A stretch of DNA of 64,000 nt from Stenotrophomonas sp. MMGLT7 (GCF_021168555.1 NZ_JAJOZS010000002.1:396301-460300), one strand, 5' to 3'. Positions 9,268-18,531 are shown, counted from the first letter of the stretch. Notes: a model not told the origin generated them from the sequence alone. Made by a program: numbers and translations.

Positions 9268-9393
9268 ATGTCGCACCGCAACGCCACCTCGAACGCCCGC
9301 CTGTCCGCGCCCATCGGCGCCGGCGCGGCCGCGTCGATCCTCGTCCTCGTACTTATTAGCTCGCCAACCGGTGCGGGACGATCCAGCGTGTAA
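9268..9393 (+). CDS. ilv operon leader peptide (attenuator)
   Basis: A 41-codon leader peptide that should sense charged tRNA for Ile, Leu and Val. Residues 24-30 are I-L-V-L-V-L-I, encoded at 9337-9357 by ATC CTC GTC CTC GTA CTT ATT. GTA, CTT and ATT are otherwise scarce in this GC-rich genome, which would sharpen ribosome stalling. Shortly after the control codons lies an antiterminator arm, and the terminator follows at 9421-9448, directly ahead of ilvC. No Shine-Dalgarno sequence precedes the ATG; the nearest purine run is about 27 bases upstream. With the predicted promoter, the message would be leaderless. Attenuation of ilv operons is well established in proteobacteria; this particular peptide is read here from sequence alone. 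Confidence 0.88.
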   Translation: MSHRNATSNARLSAPIGAGAAASILVLVLISSPTGAGRSSV

Positions 9394-9432
9394 GCGACAG
9401 ACACACGAGCTTCGATCAAGACCCCGCACCGG
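9368..9432 (+). promoter_or_regulatory. antiterminator stem of the ilv attenuator
   Basis: CCGGTGCGGG at 9368-9377 is the exact reverse complement of CCCGCACCGG at 9423-9432. The second arm is also the left half of the terminator, so the two structures exclude each other. Ribosome stalling at the Ile/Leu/Val codons (9337-9357) would leave the first arm free and favour read-through. Confidence 0.8.
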
Positions 9433-9448
9433 CAACGGCGCGGGGTTT
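9421..9448 (+). terminator. attenuator terminator ahead of ilvC
   Basis: CCCCGC (9422-9427) pairs with GCGGGG (9440-9445), with an inner CCG/CGG pairing, followed by TTTCGCGTTT. It lies between the leader-peptide stop codon and ilvC, and overlaps the antiterminator arm. Confidence 0.8.
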
Positions 9449-9642
9449 CGCGTTTCAGGGATGCAGAAAAGTTTCGAATGACATGAACCACACCACTTCG
9501 ACAACCCGCAAAGCCAGCAGCACCGCCCGCCAGGGCGCGATGGCCGCTGCCTGCGCTGCCGCCCCGAGACGCTTCCCCCTCCAGCCGGCCAGTGCCTTCA
9601 CTGCCGGCTGATTTTTTTCCCTTTCCCCGAGGAACATCGATC

Positions 9643-10650
9643 ATGACCAGCAACGACCAGCCCCAACCCACCATCGCCGTCGTCGGCTACGGCAGCCAGG
9701 GCCGCGCGCATGCGCTCAACCTGCGCGAGTCCGGTTTCGACGTCGTCGTCGGCCTGCGCCCGGGCGGCCCCACCGAGGCCAAGGCCCAGGCCGACGGCTT
9801 CGTGGTGAAGACGCCGGCCGAGGCGGTGAAGAATGCCGACCTGGTCGCCGTGCTGACCCCGGACATGGTGCAGAAGAAGCTCTACAACGAGGTGCTGGCG
9901 CCGAACATGAAGCAGGGCGCCTGCCTGCTGTTCGCGCACGGCCTGAACGTGCACTTCGGCATGATCGAGCCGCGCGAGGACCTGGACGTGGTGCTGGTCG
10001 CGCCCAAGGGTCCGGGCGCGCTGGTACGCCGCGAGTACGAGATCGGCCGCGGCGTGCCGTGCATCTGGGCGGTCTACCAGGACCGCAGCGGCAAGGCCAA
10101 GGCGCTGGCTCTGGCCTACGCCGCAGGCCTGGGCGGCGCCCGCGCCAACCTGATCGAGACCACCTTCAAGGAAGAGACCGAGACCGACCTGTTCGGCGAA
10201 CAGGCGGTGCTGTGCGGCGGCGCCTCGTCGCTGGTGCAGGCCGGTTTCGAGACCCTGGTAGAAGCCGGCTACCAGCCGGAGATCGCCTACTACGAGGTGC
10301 TGCACGAGCTGAAGCTGATCGTGGACCTGTTCTACGAAGGCGGCATCACCCGCATGCTGGAGTTCGTCTCCGAGACCGCGCAGTACGGCGACTACGTCAG
10401 CGGCCCGCGGGTGATCGACGCCAGCGTCAAGGCGCGGATGAAGGACGTGCTGACCGACATCCAGGACGGCACCTTCACCAAGAACTGGGTGGCCGAGTAC
10501 GAAGCCGGGCTGCCGAACTACAAGAAGTACAAGCAGGCCGACCTGGAGCATCCGGTCGAGCAGGTCGGCAAGCGGCTGCGCGCCAAGATGGTGTGGCTGC
10601 AGGAACAGGCCGCCGCGCAACCGTCGGACAACGGCCAGAAGGCCGCGTAA
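9643..10650 (+). CDS. ilvC: ketol-acid reductoisomerase
   Basis: Second common step of Ile and Val synthesis: isomerisation and reduction of acetolactate or acetohydroxybutyrate with NAD(P)H and Mg2+. The protein has 335 residues, the usual size of the short class I enzyme. The N-terminal Rossmann motif reads [15 protein letters not shown]. Metal-binding segments include [19 protein letters not shown] and the conserved [18 protein letters not shown]. The ATG at 9643 is preceded by GAGGA at 9629-9633. It is the first gene of the operon, downstream of the attenuator and 40 bases before ilvG. The cofactor loop after beta-2 ([11 protein letters not shown]) is unusual and is discussed under findings. 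Confidence 0.97.
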   Translation: MTSNDQPQPTIAVVGYGSQGRAHALNLRESGFDVVVGLRPGGPTEAKAQADGFVVKTPAEAVKNADLVAVLTPDMVQKKLYNEVLAPNMKQGACLLFAHGLNVHFGMIEPREDLDVVLVAPKGPGALVRREYEIGRGVPCIWAVYQDRSGKAKALALAYAAGLGGARANLIETTFKEETETDLFGEQAVLCGGASSLVQAGFETLVEAGYQPEIAYYEVLHELKLIVDLFYEGGITRMLEFVSETAQYGDYVSGPRVIDASVKARMKDVLTDIQDGTFTKNWVAEYEAGLPNYKKYKQADLEHPVEQVGKRLRAKMVWLQEQAAAQPSDNGQKAA

Positions 10651-10690
10651 GCGCTGCACCCCCACCCGCTACCGAGAAGGTCGCCACCGA

Positions 10691-12412
10691 ATGAACACCT
10701 CCGCACAAGCCAGGCCGCGCAACGGCGCACGCTGGCTGACGCAGGCCCTGGAAGCCGAGGGCGTCGACACCCTGTTCGGCTACCCGGGCGGCACCATCAT
10801 GCCGTTCTACGACGCACTGGTCGATTCGAAGCTGCGCCACGTCCTGGTACGCCACGAGCAGGGCGCGGCACTGGCCGCCAACGGCTATGCGCGCGCCAGC
10901 GGCAAGGTCGGCGTATGTGTGGCCACGTCCGGCCCGGGCGCCTCGAACCTGGTCACCGGCATCGCCGACGCGATGCTCGATTCGGTGCCGATGGTGTGCA
11001 TCACCGGCCAGGTCGGCACGCCGTTGCTGGGTACCGATGCGTTCCAGGAGCTGGACGTGTTCGGCATGACCCTGCCGATCGTCAAGCACAGCTTCCTGGT
11101 GCGGCGGGTGGAGGACCTGCCGCAGGTGGTGGCCGAGGCGTTCCGCATCGCCCGCGAGGGCCGTCCGGGACCGGTGCTGATCGACCTGCCCAAGGACGTG
11201 CAGGTGGCCGACGCCGGCCACCTGCCGGCGCACCAGCCAATGGCGGTGGCGCCGCCGCCGGCACCGGAAGATGCCAGGCTGGCCGAGGCCATCGCCGCCA
11301 TCGCCGGTGCCGAGAAGCCGGTCATCTACGGCGGCGGCGGCATTGCCCTGGCCGATGCGGTGGACGAGTTCCGCCAGTTCGTCGAGGCCACCGGCATCCC
11401 CACCGTGCTGACCCTGCGCGGACTGGGCGCACTGCCTGCCGGGCATCCTCAGTACCTGGGCATGCTGGGCATGCACGGCACCCGTGCGGCCAACATGGCG
11501 GTGCAGGAGAGCGACCTGCTGGTGGTGGTCGGCGCCCGCTTCGACGACCGCGCCACCGGCAAGCTGGGCGAGTTCGCGCCGTTCGCGCGGGTGATCCACC
11601 TGGACGCCGACGCCTGCGAGATCTCCAAGCTGCGCCAGGCCGACATCGCCATCCGCGGCGACGTGGCGGCCGGGCTGCGCGCGTTGGGTGCGGCCAGGAC
11701 GACCTGCGAGGACTGGAACAGGCGCTGTGCCGGCAACCGCGAGAAGTTCGGCGCGCGCTACGACGCACCCGGCAAGGACATCTACGCGCCGGCGCTGCTC
11801 AAGCGCCTGAGCGAGGTGGCGCCGGCCGACACCGTCATCGCCTGCGACGTCGGCCAGCACCAGATGTGGGTGGCGCAGCACTGCCGCTTCGACCATCCGC
11901 GCAACCACCTGACCAGCGGCGCGCTGGGCACCATGGGCTTCGGCCTGCCGGCGGCGATGGGCGCGCAGTTCGCCTGCCCCGAGCGCACCGTGGTGCTGGT
12001 GTCCGGCGACGGCAGCTTCATGATGAACGTGCAGGAGCTGGTGACCATCGCCCGCTGCCGGCTGCCGGTGAAGATCGTGCTGCTGGACAATTCCTCGCTG
12101 GGCATGGTGCGGCAATGGCAGGAGCTGTTCTTCGCCGAGCGCTACAGCGAGATCGACCTGTCCGACAACCCGGACTTCGCCGCGCTGGCGCAGGTGTTCG
12201 GCATCCCCGCCAAGCGCATCACCGCGCGCAGCGAGGTCGAGGACGGCCTGGCCGACCTGCTGGCCCAGCCCGGCCCGGCGCTGCTGCACGTGGCCATCGA
12301 CGCGCGCGCCAACGTCTGGCCGCTGGTGCCGCCCAACACCGCCAACAGCACCATGCTGGAAAGCAATCCCGCCTACGTGCAGAAGGAGGCCGGCCATGCA
12401 ATACCGGCTTGA
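10691..12412 (+). CDS. ilvG: acetolactate synthase large (catalytic) subunit
   Basis: Thiamine-diphosphate enzyme condensing pyruvate with pyruvate or 2-oxobutyrate. The 573 residues show the TPP N-terminal domain with [14 protein letters not shown] and the catalytic Glu in [16 protein letters not shown], a central domain, and the C-terminal TPP-binding motif [12 protein letters not shown] followed about 30 residues later by NNSSLGMV-like [12 protein letters not shown]. The gene overlaps the small-subunit gene by 17 bases, implying coupled translation of a two-subunit enzyme. I use ilvG rather than ilvB because of the ilvGM-like layout with a short small subunit. Confidence 0.95.
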   Translation: MNTSAQARPRNGARWLTQALEAEGVDTLFGYPGGTIMPFYDALVDSKLRHVLVRHEQGAALAANGYARASGKVGVCVATSGPGASNLVTGIADAMLDSVPMVCITGQVGTPLLGTDAFQELDVFGMTLPIVKHSFLVRRVEDLPQVVAEAFRIAREGRPGPVLIDLPKDVQVADAGHLPAHQPMAVAPPPAPEDARLAEAIAAIAGAEKPVIYGGGGIALADAVDEFRQFVEATGIPTVLTLRGLGALPAGHPQYLGMLGMHGTRAANMAVQESDLLVVVGARFDDRATGKLGEFAPFARVIHLDADACEISKLRQADIAIRGDVAAGLRALGAARTTCEDWNRRCAGNREKFGARYDAPGKDIYAPALLKRLSEVAPADTVIACDVGQHQMWVAQHCRFDHPRNHLTSGALGTMGFGLPAAMGAQFACPERTVVLVSGDGSFMMNVQELVTIARCRLPVKIVLLDNSSLGMVRQWQELFFAERYSEIDLSDNPDFAALAQVFGIPAKRITARSEVEDGLADLLAQPGPALLHVAIDARANVWPLVPPNTANSTMLESNPAYVQKEAGHAIPA

Positions 12413-12665
12413 TCTGGTGCTGAAGCCGAGCGAGGGCGCGCTGCTGCGCGTGATCGGTACCGCCGAGCGGCGCGGCTTCCGGCCGGTCTCGATCAACGGC
12501 CAGCCCTCGGCGGCCGACGGCGGCCGCTGGCACGTGGCGCTGGTGGTCGATGGCCAGCGCTCCGGCGAGACCCTGCGCCACCAGCTGGAGAAGGTCTACG
12601 ACTGCGTATCGGTGCAGGTCACCGAGGTCGCCGCGACGGCGCAGGTGCAGGGGGTGGCGGCATGA
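12396..12665 (+). CDS. ilvM: acetolactate synthase small subunit, ACT domain
   Basis: An 89-residue regulatory subunit consisting of a single ACT domain ([26 protein letters not shown], then VSIN). It is the short IlvM type rather than the roughly 160-residue IlvH/IlvN, which carries a second domain. It starts inside the end of the large-subunit gene (17-base overlap). Its stop codon at 12663-12665 overlaps an ATG at 12662 (ATGA). That ATG does not lead in frame into the next gene; see findings. Confidence 0.92.
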   Translation: MQYRLDLVLKPSEGALLRVIGTAERRGFRPVSINGQPSAADGGRWHVALVVDGQRSGETLRHQLEKVYDCVSVQVTEVAATAQVQGVAA

Positions 12666-12866
12666 ACGCGATGGGACGCGGGATGCGGGATGCGGGATGC
12701 GCAAGGTCGATCGCCTCCTGCCCGGGTGGCCCGGTGCGCGCCGGCAGCACGGCCGCGCGCCGGGACGGCGCGGCACGGAGGAGTCTTCTTCCACGGAGGT
12801 CGCTTCTTCGCCGCTGCCCTGCCTTCGTTCCCGGGAGCGCGCTCCCGGCTCCGCGGTCGCGCCGTC
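12666..12866 (+). repeat. 201-base inserted segment between ilvM and ilvA with heptamer repeat
   Basis: Contains GGGACGC followed by tandem GGGATGC units (12673-12702) and a perfect 18-base palindrome CCGGGAGCGCGCTCCCGG (12831-12848). The neighbouring operon junctions overlap or nearly touch, so this gap is out of keeping. The heptamer resembles the GGGATT-type dispersed repeats seen elsewhere in the window. No T-run follows the palindrome, so it is not an intrinsic terminator. Confidence 0.6.
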
Positions 12867-14012
12867 ATGGCTGACGCGGGCCGCGGCGGCGACACCCAGG
12901 AAAGCGACGTAGGCGACGTACGCGTCAGCGTGGCCGACGTGCTGGCCGCGCAGGCCCGCCTGCGCCGCTACCTGTCGCCGACGCCGCTGCACTATGCCGA
13001 GCGCTTCGGCGTCTGGCTGAAACTGGAGAACCTGCAGCGCACCGGTTCGTACAAGGTGCGCGGCGCATTGAACGCGATGCTGGCCGCGCGCGAGCGCGGC
13101 GACGAGCGCCCGGTGATCTGCGCCTCGGCCGGCAACCACGCCCAGGGCGTGGCCTGGTCGGCCTACCGGCTGGGCATGCAGGCGATCACGGTGATGCCGA
13201 TGGGGGCGCCGGCCACCAAGATCGCCGGCGTCGCCCACTGGGGCGCCACGGTGCGCCAGCACGGCGACAGCTACGACGAGGCCTATGCCTTCGCCCGCGA
13301 GCTGGCCGCGCAGAACAACTACCGCTTCCTGCCCGCGTTCGACGATCCGGACGTGATCGCCGGCCAGGGCACCATCGGGATAGAGATCGCCCACCACGCC
13401 CCGGACGTGGTGATCGTGCCGATCGGCGGCGGCGGCCTGGCCTCGGGCGTGGCGCTGGCGCTGAAGTCGCAGGGCGTGCGCGTGGTCGGCGCGCAGGTGG
13501 AGGGAGTGGACTCGATGGCCCGCGCCATCCGCGGCGACGTGCGCGAGATCGACCCGGTCGCCACCCTGGCCGACGGCGTCAAGGTCAAGATCCCCGGTTT
13601 CATCACCCGCAGGCTGTGCACCAGCCTGCTCGACGACGTGGTGATCGTGCGCGAGGCCGAGCTGCGCGAGACGCTGGTGCGGCTGGCGCTGGAGGAGCAC
13701 GTGATCGCCGAGGGCGCCGGCGCGCTGGCGCTGGCGGCCGGGCGCCGGGTCGCCGGCAAGCGCAAGTGCGCGGTGGTCTCCGGCGGCAACATCGACGCCC
13801 TGGTGCTCGCCCGCCTGCTCTCCGAGGTGCGCCCGCGGCCGCCGCGCAAGCCGCGCCGGCGCAACCGCGAGCGCCCGGCTTCGCCGCCATCGTCCGCGCC
13901 GTCATCGTCCAGTACCGCCCCGCCCCCACAATCGCCGAAAATGGCCAGCCCGGCCGCTTCCGCCTTCCCCATCGCCGCCAACGCCACCGCAGTAGAGGAG
14001 ACCCTCTGGTGA
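12867..14012 (+). CDS. ilvA: threonine dehydratase without regulatory domain
   Basis: PLP enzyme deaminating threonine to 2-oxobutyrate, the committed step to isoleucine. The start is taken at ATG 12867, giving 381 residues. The PLP lysine is K63 in [26 protein letters not shown] and the phosphate-binding glycine loop [10 protein letters not shown] follow. The catalytic fold ends near residue 320. Instead of the C-terminal ACT-like regulatory domains of biosynthetic IlvA there is a Pro/Ser/Arg-rich tail of about 60 residues. It is therefore a short TdcB-type enzyme in a biosynthetic operon and may escape the usual isoleucine feedback. Its stop codon overlaps the leuA GTG (GTGA). A reading frame upstream of 12867 is open but looks like repeat sequence. 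Confidence 0.9.
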   Translation: MADAGRGGDTQESDVGDVRVSVADVLAAQARLRRYLSPTPLHYAERFGVWLKLENLQRTGSYKVRGALNAMLAARERGDERPVICASAGNHAQGVAWSAYRLGMQAITVMPMGAPATKIAGVAHWGATVRQHGDSYDEAYAFARELAAQNNYRFLPAFDDPDVIAGQGTIGIEIAHHAPDVVIVPIGGGGLASGVALALKSQGVRVVGAQVEGVDSMARAIRGDVREIDPVATLADGVKVKIPGFITRRLCTSLLDDVVIVREAELRETLVRLALEEHVIAEGAGALALAAGRRVAGKRKCAVVSGGNIDALVLARLLSEVRPRPPRKPRRRNRERPASPPSSAPSSSSTAPPPQSPKMASPAASAFPIAANATAVEETLW

Positions 14013-15583
14013 ACACTTCCAACTCCCAGACCCCGCGAATCCGAATTTTCGACACCACCCTGCGCGACGGCGAGCAATCCCCGGGCTGCAGCATGTCGCC
14101 GCAGCAGAAGCTGGTGATGGCGCGCGCCCTGGCCGAGCTGGGCGTGGACATCATCGAGACCGGCTTCCCCGCCAGTTCGCAGTCCGACCGCGAGGCGATG
14201 GCGCTGATCGGCCGCGAGCTGCGCGGCACCACCCTGGCGGTGCTGTCGCGCTGCCTGGCGACCGACATCGAGACCTCCGCGCGCGCACTGGAGGCCGCCG
14301 CGCATCCGCGCCTGCACGTGTTCCTGTCCACCAGCCCGCTGCATCGCGAGCACAAGCTGCGCATGAACAAGGAACAGGTGCTGGAGTCGGTGCGCAAGCA
14401 CGTGGCGATGGCGCGCGGCTACGTCGACGACGTCGAGTTCTCGGCCGAGGACGCCACCCGCACCGAGGAGGACTTCCTGGCCGAGGTGACCGAGGTCGCC
14501 ATCGCCGCCGGCGCCACCACCATCAACCTGCCCGACACCGTCGGCTTCTCCACCCCGGAGGAAATCCGCGGCATGTTCTCGCGCATCATCGCCCGCGTGC
14601 CCGGCGCCGAGCGGGTGGTGTTCAGCGCGCACTGCCACGACGACCTGGGACTGGCCGTGGCCAACTCGCTGGCCGCCGTCGAGGGCGGCGCGCGCCAGGT
14701 CGAGTGCACCGTCAACGGCATCGGCGAGCGTGCCGGCAACTGCGCGATCGAGGAGATCGTGATGGCGCTGAAGGTGCGCAACGCCTTCTACGCGCAGGAC
14801 ACCGCCATCGACACCCGCCGCATCGTGCCGACCTCGCAACTGCTGCAGCGGCTGGTGGGCATGCCGGTGCAGCGCAACAAGGCGGTGGTCGGCGCCAACG
14901 CCTTCGCCCACGAGTCGGGCATCCACCAGCACGGCATGCTGCGCCACCGCGGCACCTACGAGATCATGCGCCCGGAGGACGTGGGCTGGGAGTCCTCGCA
15001 GATGGTGCTGGGCCGCCACAGCGGCCGCGCCGCGGTCGAGGCGCGCCTGCGCGCGCTGGGCTACTGGCTGGAGGAGGAAGAGCTGAAGCTGGTGTTCGAG
15101 CAGTTCAAGGCGCTGTGCGAGCAGCAGCGCGTGGTCACCGACGCCGACCTGCAGACGCTGATGCAGGACGCCAGCGACAGCCAGGGCTACCGGCTGTCGT
15201 CGATGACGGTCAGCAACGTCGGCCAGCACGGCGACACCGCCCAGCGCGCCAGCGCGCGGGTCGAGCTGTCCGATCCGGACGGCCAGCGCGTGAGCGAGAC
15301 GGCCGAAGGCGACGGCCCGGTGGATGCGCTGTTCGCCGCGCTGGCCGCCGCCACCGGCGTGCAGCTGACGCTGGACAGCTACCAGGTGCACAGCGTCGGC
15401 ATCGGCGCCGACGCCCGCGGCGAGGCCAACCTCAGCGTCACCCACCAGGGCACCGCCTACGAGGGCAGCGGCACCAGCGGCGACATCATCGAGGCCAGCG
15501 CCCTGGCCTGGCTGGACGTCGCCAACCGGCTGCTGCGGCAGACCACGGCGGCGCACAGCGACAGCGGCGTGGCGGTGGCTTGA
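14009..15583 (+). CDS. leuA: 2-isopropylmalate synthase
   Basis: First step of leucine synthesis: acetyl-CoA plus 2-oxoisovalerate. The GTG at 14009 overlaps the preceding stop codon and is served by AGAGGAG near 13995. The 524 residues match the long bacterial form. The TIM-barrel begins with [19 protein letters not shown], has the metal-binding HCHDDLG, and [19 protein letters not shown]. The C-terminal LeuA allosteric dimer domain (from about residue 390, with [15 protein letters not shown]) is present, so leucine inhibition is expected. Last gene of the ilv operon, so one attenuator controls entry into all three branched-chain pathways. Confidence 0.96.
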   Translation: MNTSNSQTPRIRIFDTTLRDGEQSPGCSMSPQQKLVMARALAELGVDIIETGFPASSQSDREAMALIGRELRGTTLAVLSRCLATDIETSARALEAAAHPRLHVFLSTSPLHREHKLRMNKEQVLESVRKHVAMARGYVDDVEFSAEDATRTEEDFLAEVTEVAIAAGATTINLPDTVGFSTPEEIRGMFSRIIARVPGAERVVFSAHCHDDLGLAVANSLAAVEGGARQVECTVNGIGERAGNCAIEEIVMALKVRNAFYAQDTAIDTRRIVPTSQLLQRLVGMPVQRNKAVVGANAFAHESGIHQHGMLRHRGTYEIMRPEDVGWESSQMVLGRHSGRAAVEARLRALGYWLEEEELKLVFEQFKALCEQQRVVTDADLQTLMQDASDSQGYRLSSMTVSNVGQHGDTAQRASARVELSDPDGQRVSETAEGDGPVDALFAALAAATGVQLTLDSYQVHSVGIGADARGEANLSVTHQGTAYEGSGTSGDIIEASALAWLDVANRLLRQTTAAHSDSGVAVA

Positions 15584-15587
15584 GGGC

Positions 15588-15617
15588 GGGGATTGGGGAT
15601 TCGGGATTGGGGATTCG
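15588..15617. repeat. GGGATT-type dispersed repeat, left arm
   Basis: Four degenerate heptamers of GGGATTN type. An inverted copy lies at 15745-15773, so the two arms bracket the leuA/leuB terminator. Confidence 0.8.
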
Positions 15618-15671
15618 CAGGAGCGGATTCGTCGATCTTCGGTAGTCCTGCCCTCGACACACGCAAGAAAA

Positions 15672-15707
15672 ACGGCCGGTGGAGTGTTCCACCGGCCGTT
15701 TCGTTTT
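15672..15707. terminator. bidirectional terminator between leuA and leuB
   Basis: ACGGCCGGTGGA (15672-15683) pairs perfectly with TCCACCGGCCGT (15688-15699) around GTGT. It has A residues on the left and TTCGTTTT on the right, so it can terminate both convergent operons. Confidence 0.92.
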
Positions 15708-15744
15708 CGCGGGAAGGATCGGATGGAGCGGTGACCGGCTCTTG

Positions 15745-15773
15745 CCAATCCCCAATCCCGAATCCCCAATCCC
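15745..15773. repeat. GGGATT-type dispersed repeat, right arm (inverted)
   Basis: AATCCC-type heptamers, the inverted copy of the block at 15588-15617, ending a few bases before the leuB stop codon. Confidence 0.8.
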
Positions 15774-15778
15774 TCCCC

Positions 15779-16852
15779 CTAAAGCTCCCCCACCACCGCA
15801 TCGCCCATCTCGCCGGTGCCGACCCGGGTGCAGCCTTCGGACCAGATGTCGGCGGTGCGCAGGCCGTGGTCGAGCACCTTGCCGACCGCATGCTCGATAG
15901 CATCGGCGGCGGCGGCCTGGGCGAAGCTGTAGCGCAGCATCATCGCCGCCGACAGGATCGTCGCCAGCGGGTTGGCGATGCCCTGGCCGGCGATGTCCGG
16001 CGCCGAGCCGTGGCAGGGCTCGTACATGCCCTTGCCGTCGGCGTCCAGCGAGGCCGAGGGCAGCATGCCGATCGAGCCGGTCAGCATCGAGGCCTGGTCG
16101 GAGAGGATGTCGCCGAACATGTTGTCGGTGACGATCACGTCGAACTGCTTGGGCGCGCGCACCAGCTGCATCGCCGCGTTGTCCACGTACATGTGGCTCA
16201 GCGCCACGTCCGGATAGTCCCTGGCGACTTCCTCGACCACCGTGCGCCACAGCTGGCTGGAGGCCAGCACGTTGGCCTTGTCCACCGAGCACAGCTTCTT
16301 GCCGCGCAGGCGCGCCATGTCGAAGCCGACCCTGGCGATGCGGCGGATCTCGCCCTCGCCGTACGGCAGGGTGTCGTAGGCCTGGCGCTGGCCGTCGTCG
16401 AGCACGCGGTTGCCGCGCGGCTGGCCGAAGTAGATGCCTCCGGTCAGTTCGCGCACGATCAGGATGTCCAGGCCGGCGACCACTTCGGGCTTGAGCGTGG
16501 AGGCGCCGGCCAGCTGCGGGTACAGGATTGCCGGGCGCAGGTTGCCGAACAGGCCCAGCTGCGAGCGGATCTTCAGCAGGCCGCGCTCCGGGCGCAGCGC
16601 CGGATCGATCGTGTCCCACTTCGGGCCGCCGACCGCGCCCAGCAGCACCGCGTCGGCCGCGCGCGCGCGTTCCAGCGTCTCGTCGGCCAGCGGGCTGCCG
16701 TACCGGTCGTAGGCCGCGCCGCCCAGATCGTCGAACACCAGTTCCAGGCCGAGGCCGTCGCGCGCGTCGATCCGCTGCAGCACCTTCACCGCCTCGGCCA
16801 CGATCTCCGGGCCGATGCCGTCGCCGGGGAGAACCAGAATCTGCTTGCTCAT
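15779..16852 (-). CDS. leuB: 3-isopropylmalate dehydrogenase
   Basis: NAD-dependent oxidative decarboxylation of 3-isopropylmalate, third step of leucine synthesis. The 357 residues start [18 protein letters not shown]. Characteristic stretches are GAVGGPKWD, the substrate-binding [25 protein letters not shown], and the metal-binding [16 protein letters not shown] followed by [18 protein letters not shown]. Last gene of the leuC-leuD-methyltransferase-leuB cluster, 158 bases beyond the methyltransferase, with a degenerate REP in the gap. Confidence 0.97.
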   Translation of the reverse strand: MSKQILVLPGDGIGPEIVAEAVKVLQRIDARDGLGLELVFDDLGGAAYDRYGSPLADETLERARAADAVLLGAVGGPKWDTIDPALRPERGLLKIRSQLGLFGNLRPAILYPQLAGASTLKPEVVAGLDILIVRELTGGIYFGQPRGNRVLDDGQRQAYDTLPYGEGEIRRIARVGFDMARLRGKKLCSVDKANVLASSQLWRTVVEEVARDYPDVALSHMYVDNAAMQLVRAPKQFDVIVTDNMFGDILSDQASMLTGSIGMLPSASLDADGKGMYEPCHGSAPDIAGQGIANPLATILSAAMMLRYSFAQAAAADAIEHAVGKVLDHGLRTADIWSEGCTRVGTGEMGDAVVGEL

Positions 16853-16887
16853 CGATGTTTCCTTGCAGGTATGAAGCTGTTGCTTTG

Positions 16888-16974
16888 GCAGGAGCGATTT
16901 CGGTCGCGAATGGGCTCTACCGGTGAGGCCTCATCGCGACTGATGGCCCGGAGGCCACGTGGAGTCGCTCCTAC
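16888..16974. repeat. degenerate REP-type palindrome
   Basis: Begins GCAGGAGCGATTTCGGTCGCGA and ends GAGTCGCTCCTAC, a decayed member of the REP family at 20966, 41104, 45808 and 48160, lying upstream of leuB. Confidence 0.7.
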
Positions 16975-17010
16975 GCGAATCGTTGAATGGAGCGTTGCAT
17001 GGATCGCCGC

Positions 17011-17781
17011 CTAGCCGCGGCCGGTCCACAGCACCAGCACGTCGGTGCTGAAGGAGCCGTCGTCGGCGATCTCGAAGTAGTCGCGCACCTCCGCGCCCGC
17101 GCCCTGCTGCAGCGCGCGGATCGCCTGGCGGAAGACCTCCGGGGTGCGCATGCGCTCGACCCAGGACGCGAACTCCAGCCGCAGCCGCTGGCGCTGCAGG
17201 CGCTGCACCTGCAGGCCCGCCTCGCCGGCCAGCCGCAGCCATTCGGCCGCCGAGTAGTCGCGCACATGGCTGCCGTCGCGCAGCACCTCGATGGCCTGCA
17301 GGTGGGTATCGAGCAGCGGCGTGCCCGGCGCGATCACGTCGATGAAGGCGGCGGTGCCGCCGGGCCGGAGCACCCGCCGCACCTCCCTCAATGCCTGGCC
17401 GACGTCGCCCCAGTGGTGCGCCGAGTAGCGGCTGGCGACGAGATCGAATTCCGCCTCGGCGAACGGCAGGCGCTCGGCCGCGCCGCGCACCACGAGCAGG
17501 TTGTCCAGGCCGCGTTCGGCGGCCGTGCGGGCCACCACCTCGAGCATCTGTGCCGACAGGTCGTAGGCGACCACCTCGCCGGCCAGCGGTGCCAGGTGGA
17601 AGCCGACATGGCCGGCGCCGCAGCCCAGGTCCAGCACGCGCGAGCGCGGCTGCGCGGCCAGCGCCGCCTGCAGTTCGGCGAACTCCGCACCCTGCGCGTG
17701 CACCGCGCTGTGCAGGTAGGCGCCGGCCTGCTCGCCGAACTGCGCCTGCACCACCTGCGCGTGCGAAGCGCGACCGGTCAC
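17011..17781 (-). CDS. class I SAM-dependent methyltransferase within the leu cluster
   Basis: A 256-residue Rossmann-fold methyltransferase. The SAM motif I is [16 protein letters not shown], followed by an acidic residue in [10 protein letters not shown], motif II in [13 protein letters not shown] and [20 protein letters not shown]. This Methyltransf_11-like layout with the SAHHW motif resembles small-molecule methyltransferases of the UbiE type. The start is GTG at 17781, overlapping the leuD stop codon (GTGA), so translation is coupled to leuD. The substrate is unknown; nothing in leucine synthesis needs a methyl transfer. Confidence 0.85.
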   Translation of the reverse strand: MTGRASHAQVVQAQFGEQAGAYLHSAVHAQGAEFAELQAALAAQPRSRVLDLGCGAGHVGFHLAPLAGEVVAYDLSAQMLEVVARTAAERGLDNLLVVRGAAERLPFAEAEFDLVASRYSAHHWGDVGQALREVRRVLRPGGTAAFIDVIAPGTPLLDTHLQAIEVLRDGSHVRDYSAAEWLRLAGEAGLQVQRLQRQRLRLEFASWVERMRTPEVFRQAIRALQQGAGAEVRDYFEIADDGSFSTDVLVLWTGRG

Positions 17782-18431
17782 GCGCGGCTGCCGGCGCCGA
17801 ACAGCCACGGCTGGCGCTGGCGATGGCCGGCCTCGAACGCACCGATGGCGTCGGCGTCGCGCAGGGTCAGGCCGATGTCGTCCAGGCCGTTGAGCAGGCA
17901 GTGCTTGCGGAAGGCATCGACCTCGAAGCGGTACTGCACGCCGTCGGGCCGGGTCACGGCCTGCGCCTGCAGGTCGACGGTGAGCCGGTAGCCCTCGGCG
18001 GCTTCGCACTGCGCGAACAGCGCATCGACCTCCTCGTCCTTCAGCACGATCGGCAGCAGGCCGTTCTTGAAGCTGTTGTTGTAGAAGATGTCGGCGAAGC
18101 TGGGCGCGATCACCGCGCGGAAGCCGTATTCGTCCAGCGCCCACGGCGCATGTTCGCGCGAGGAGCCGCAGCCGAAGTTCTCGCGCGCCAGCAGCACGCT
18201 GGCGCCGGCGTAGCGCGGGAAATTCAGCACGAAGTCCGGATTGAGCGGCCGCGCGCCGTTGTCCTTGCCGGGTTCGCCTACGTCGAGGTAGCGCCACTCG
18301 TCGAACAGGTTGGGGCCGAAGCCGGTGCGCTTGATCGACTTGAGGAACTGCTTGGGGATGATCTGGTCGGTATCGACGTTGGCGCGATCCAGTGGACAGA
18401 CCAGGCCGGTGTGGGTGGTGAAGGGTTTCAT
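17778..18431 (-). CDS. leuD: 3-isopropylmalate dehydratase small subunit
   Basis: Swivel-domain subunit that pairs with LeuC to isomerise 2- to 3-isopropylmalate. The 217 residues carry the family motifs [28 protein letters not shown] and [17 protein letters not shown]. The start is ATG 18431. It lies 68 bases after leuC; that gap is filled by a GGGATT-type repeat. It overlaps the methyltransferase gene downstream by four bases. Confidence 0.96.
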   Translation of the reverse strand: MKPFTTHTGLVCPLDRANVDTDQIIPKQFLKSIKRTGFGPNLFDEWRYLDVGEPGKDNGARPLNPDFVLNFPRYAGASVLLARENFGCGSSREHAPWALDEYGFRAVIAPSFADIFYNNSFKNGLLPIVLKDEEVDALFAQCEAAEGYRLTVDLQAQAVTRPDGVQYRFEVDAFRKHCLLNGLDDIGLTLRDADAIGAFEAGHRQRQPWLFGAGSRA

Positions 18432-18440
18432 GGAAGGGCC

Positions 18441-18531
18441 GGGATTTGAGATTGGGGATTGGGGATTGGGAAAGCCGGGGATTTGCGGGAACGTCGCTGT
18501 TACGAATCCCCAATCCCCGATCCCGAATCCC
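18441..18531. repeat. GGGATT-type repeat between leuD and leuC
   Basis: GGGATT-type heptamers at 18441-18470 and an inverted AATCCC array at 18505-18531. The inverted part lies inside the 3' end of leuC and encodes its last residues. Confidence 0.8.

Noticed and set aside
13319-15769. An 816-codon open frame on the minus strand across ilvA and leuA
   Set aside because: It lies antisense to two clear enzymes, its translation is Val/Ala/Gly/His/Gln-rich without any family motif, and long antisense frames are normal in DNA of this GC content.
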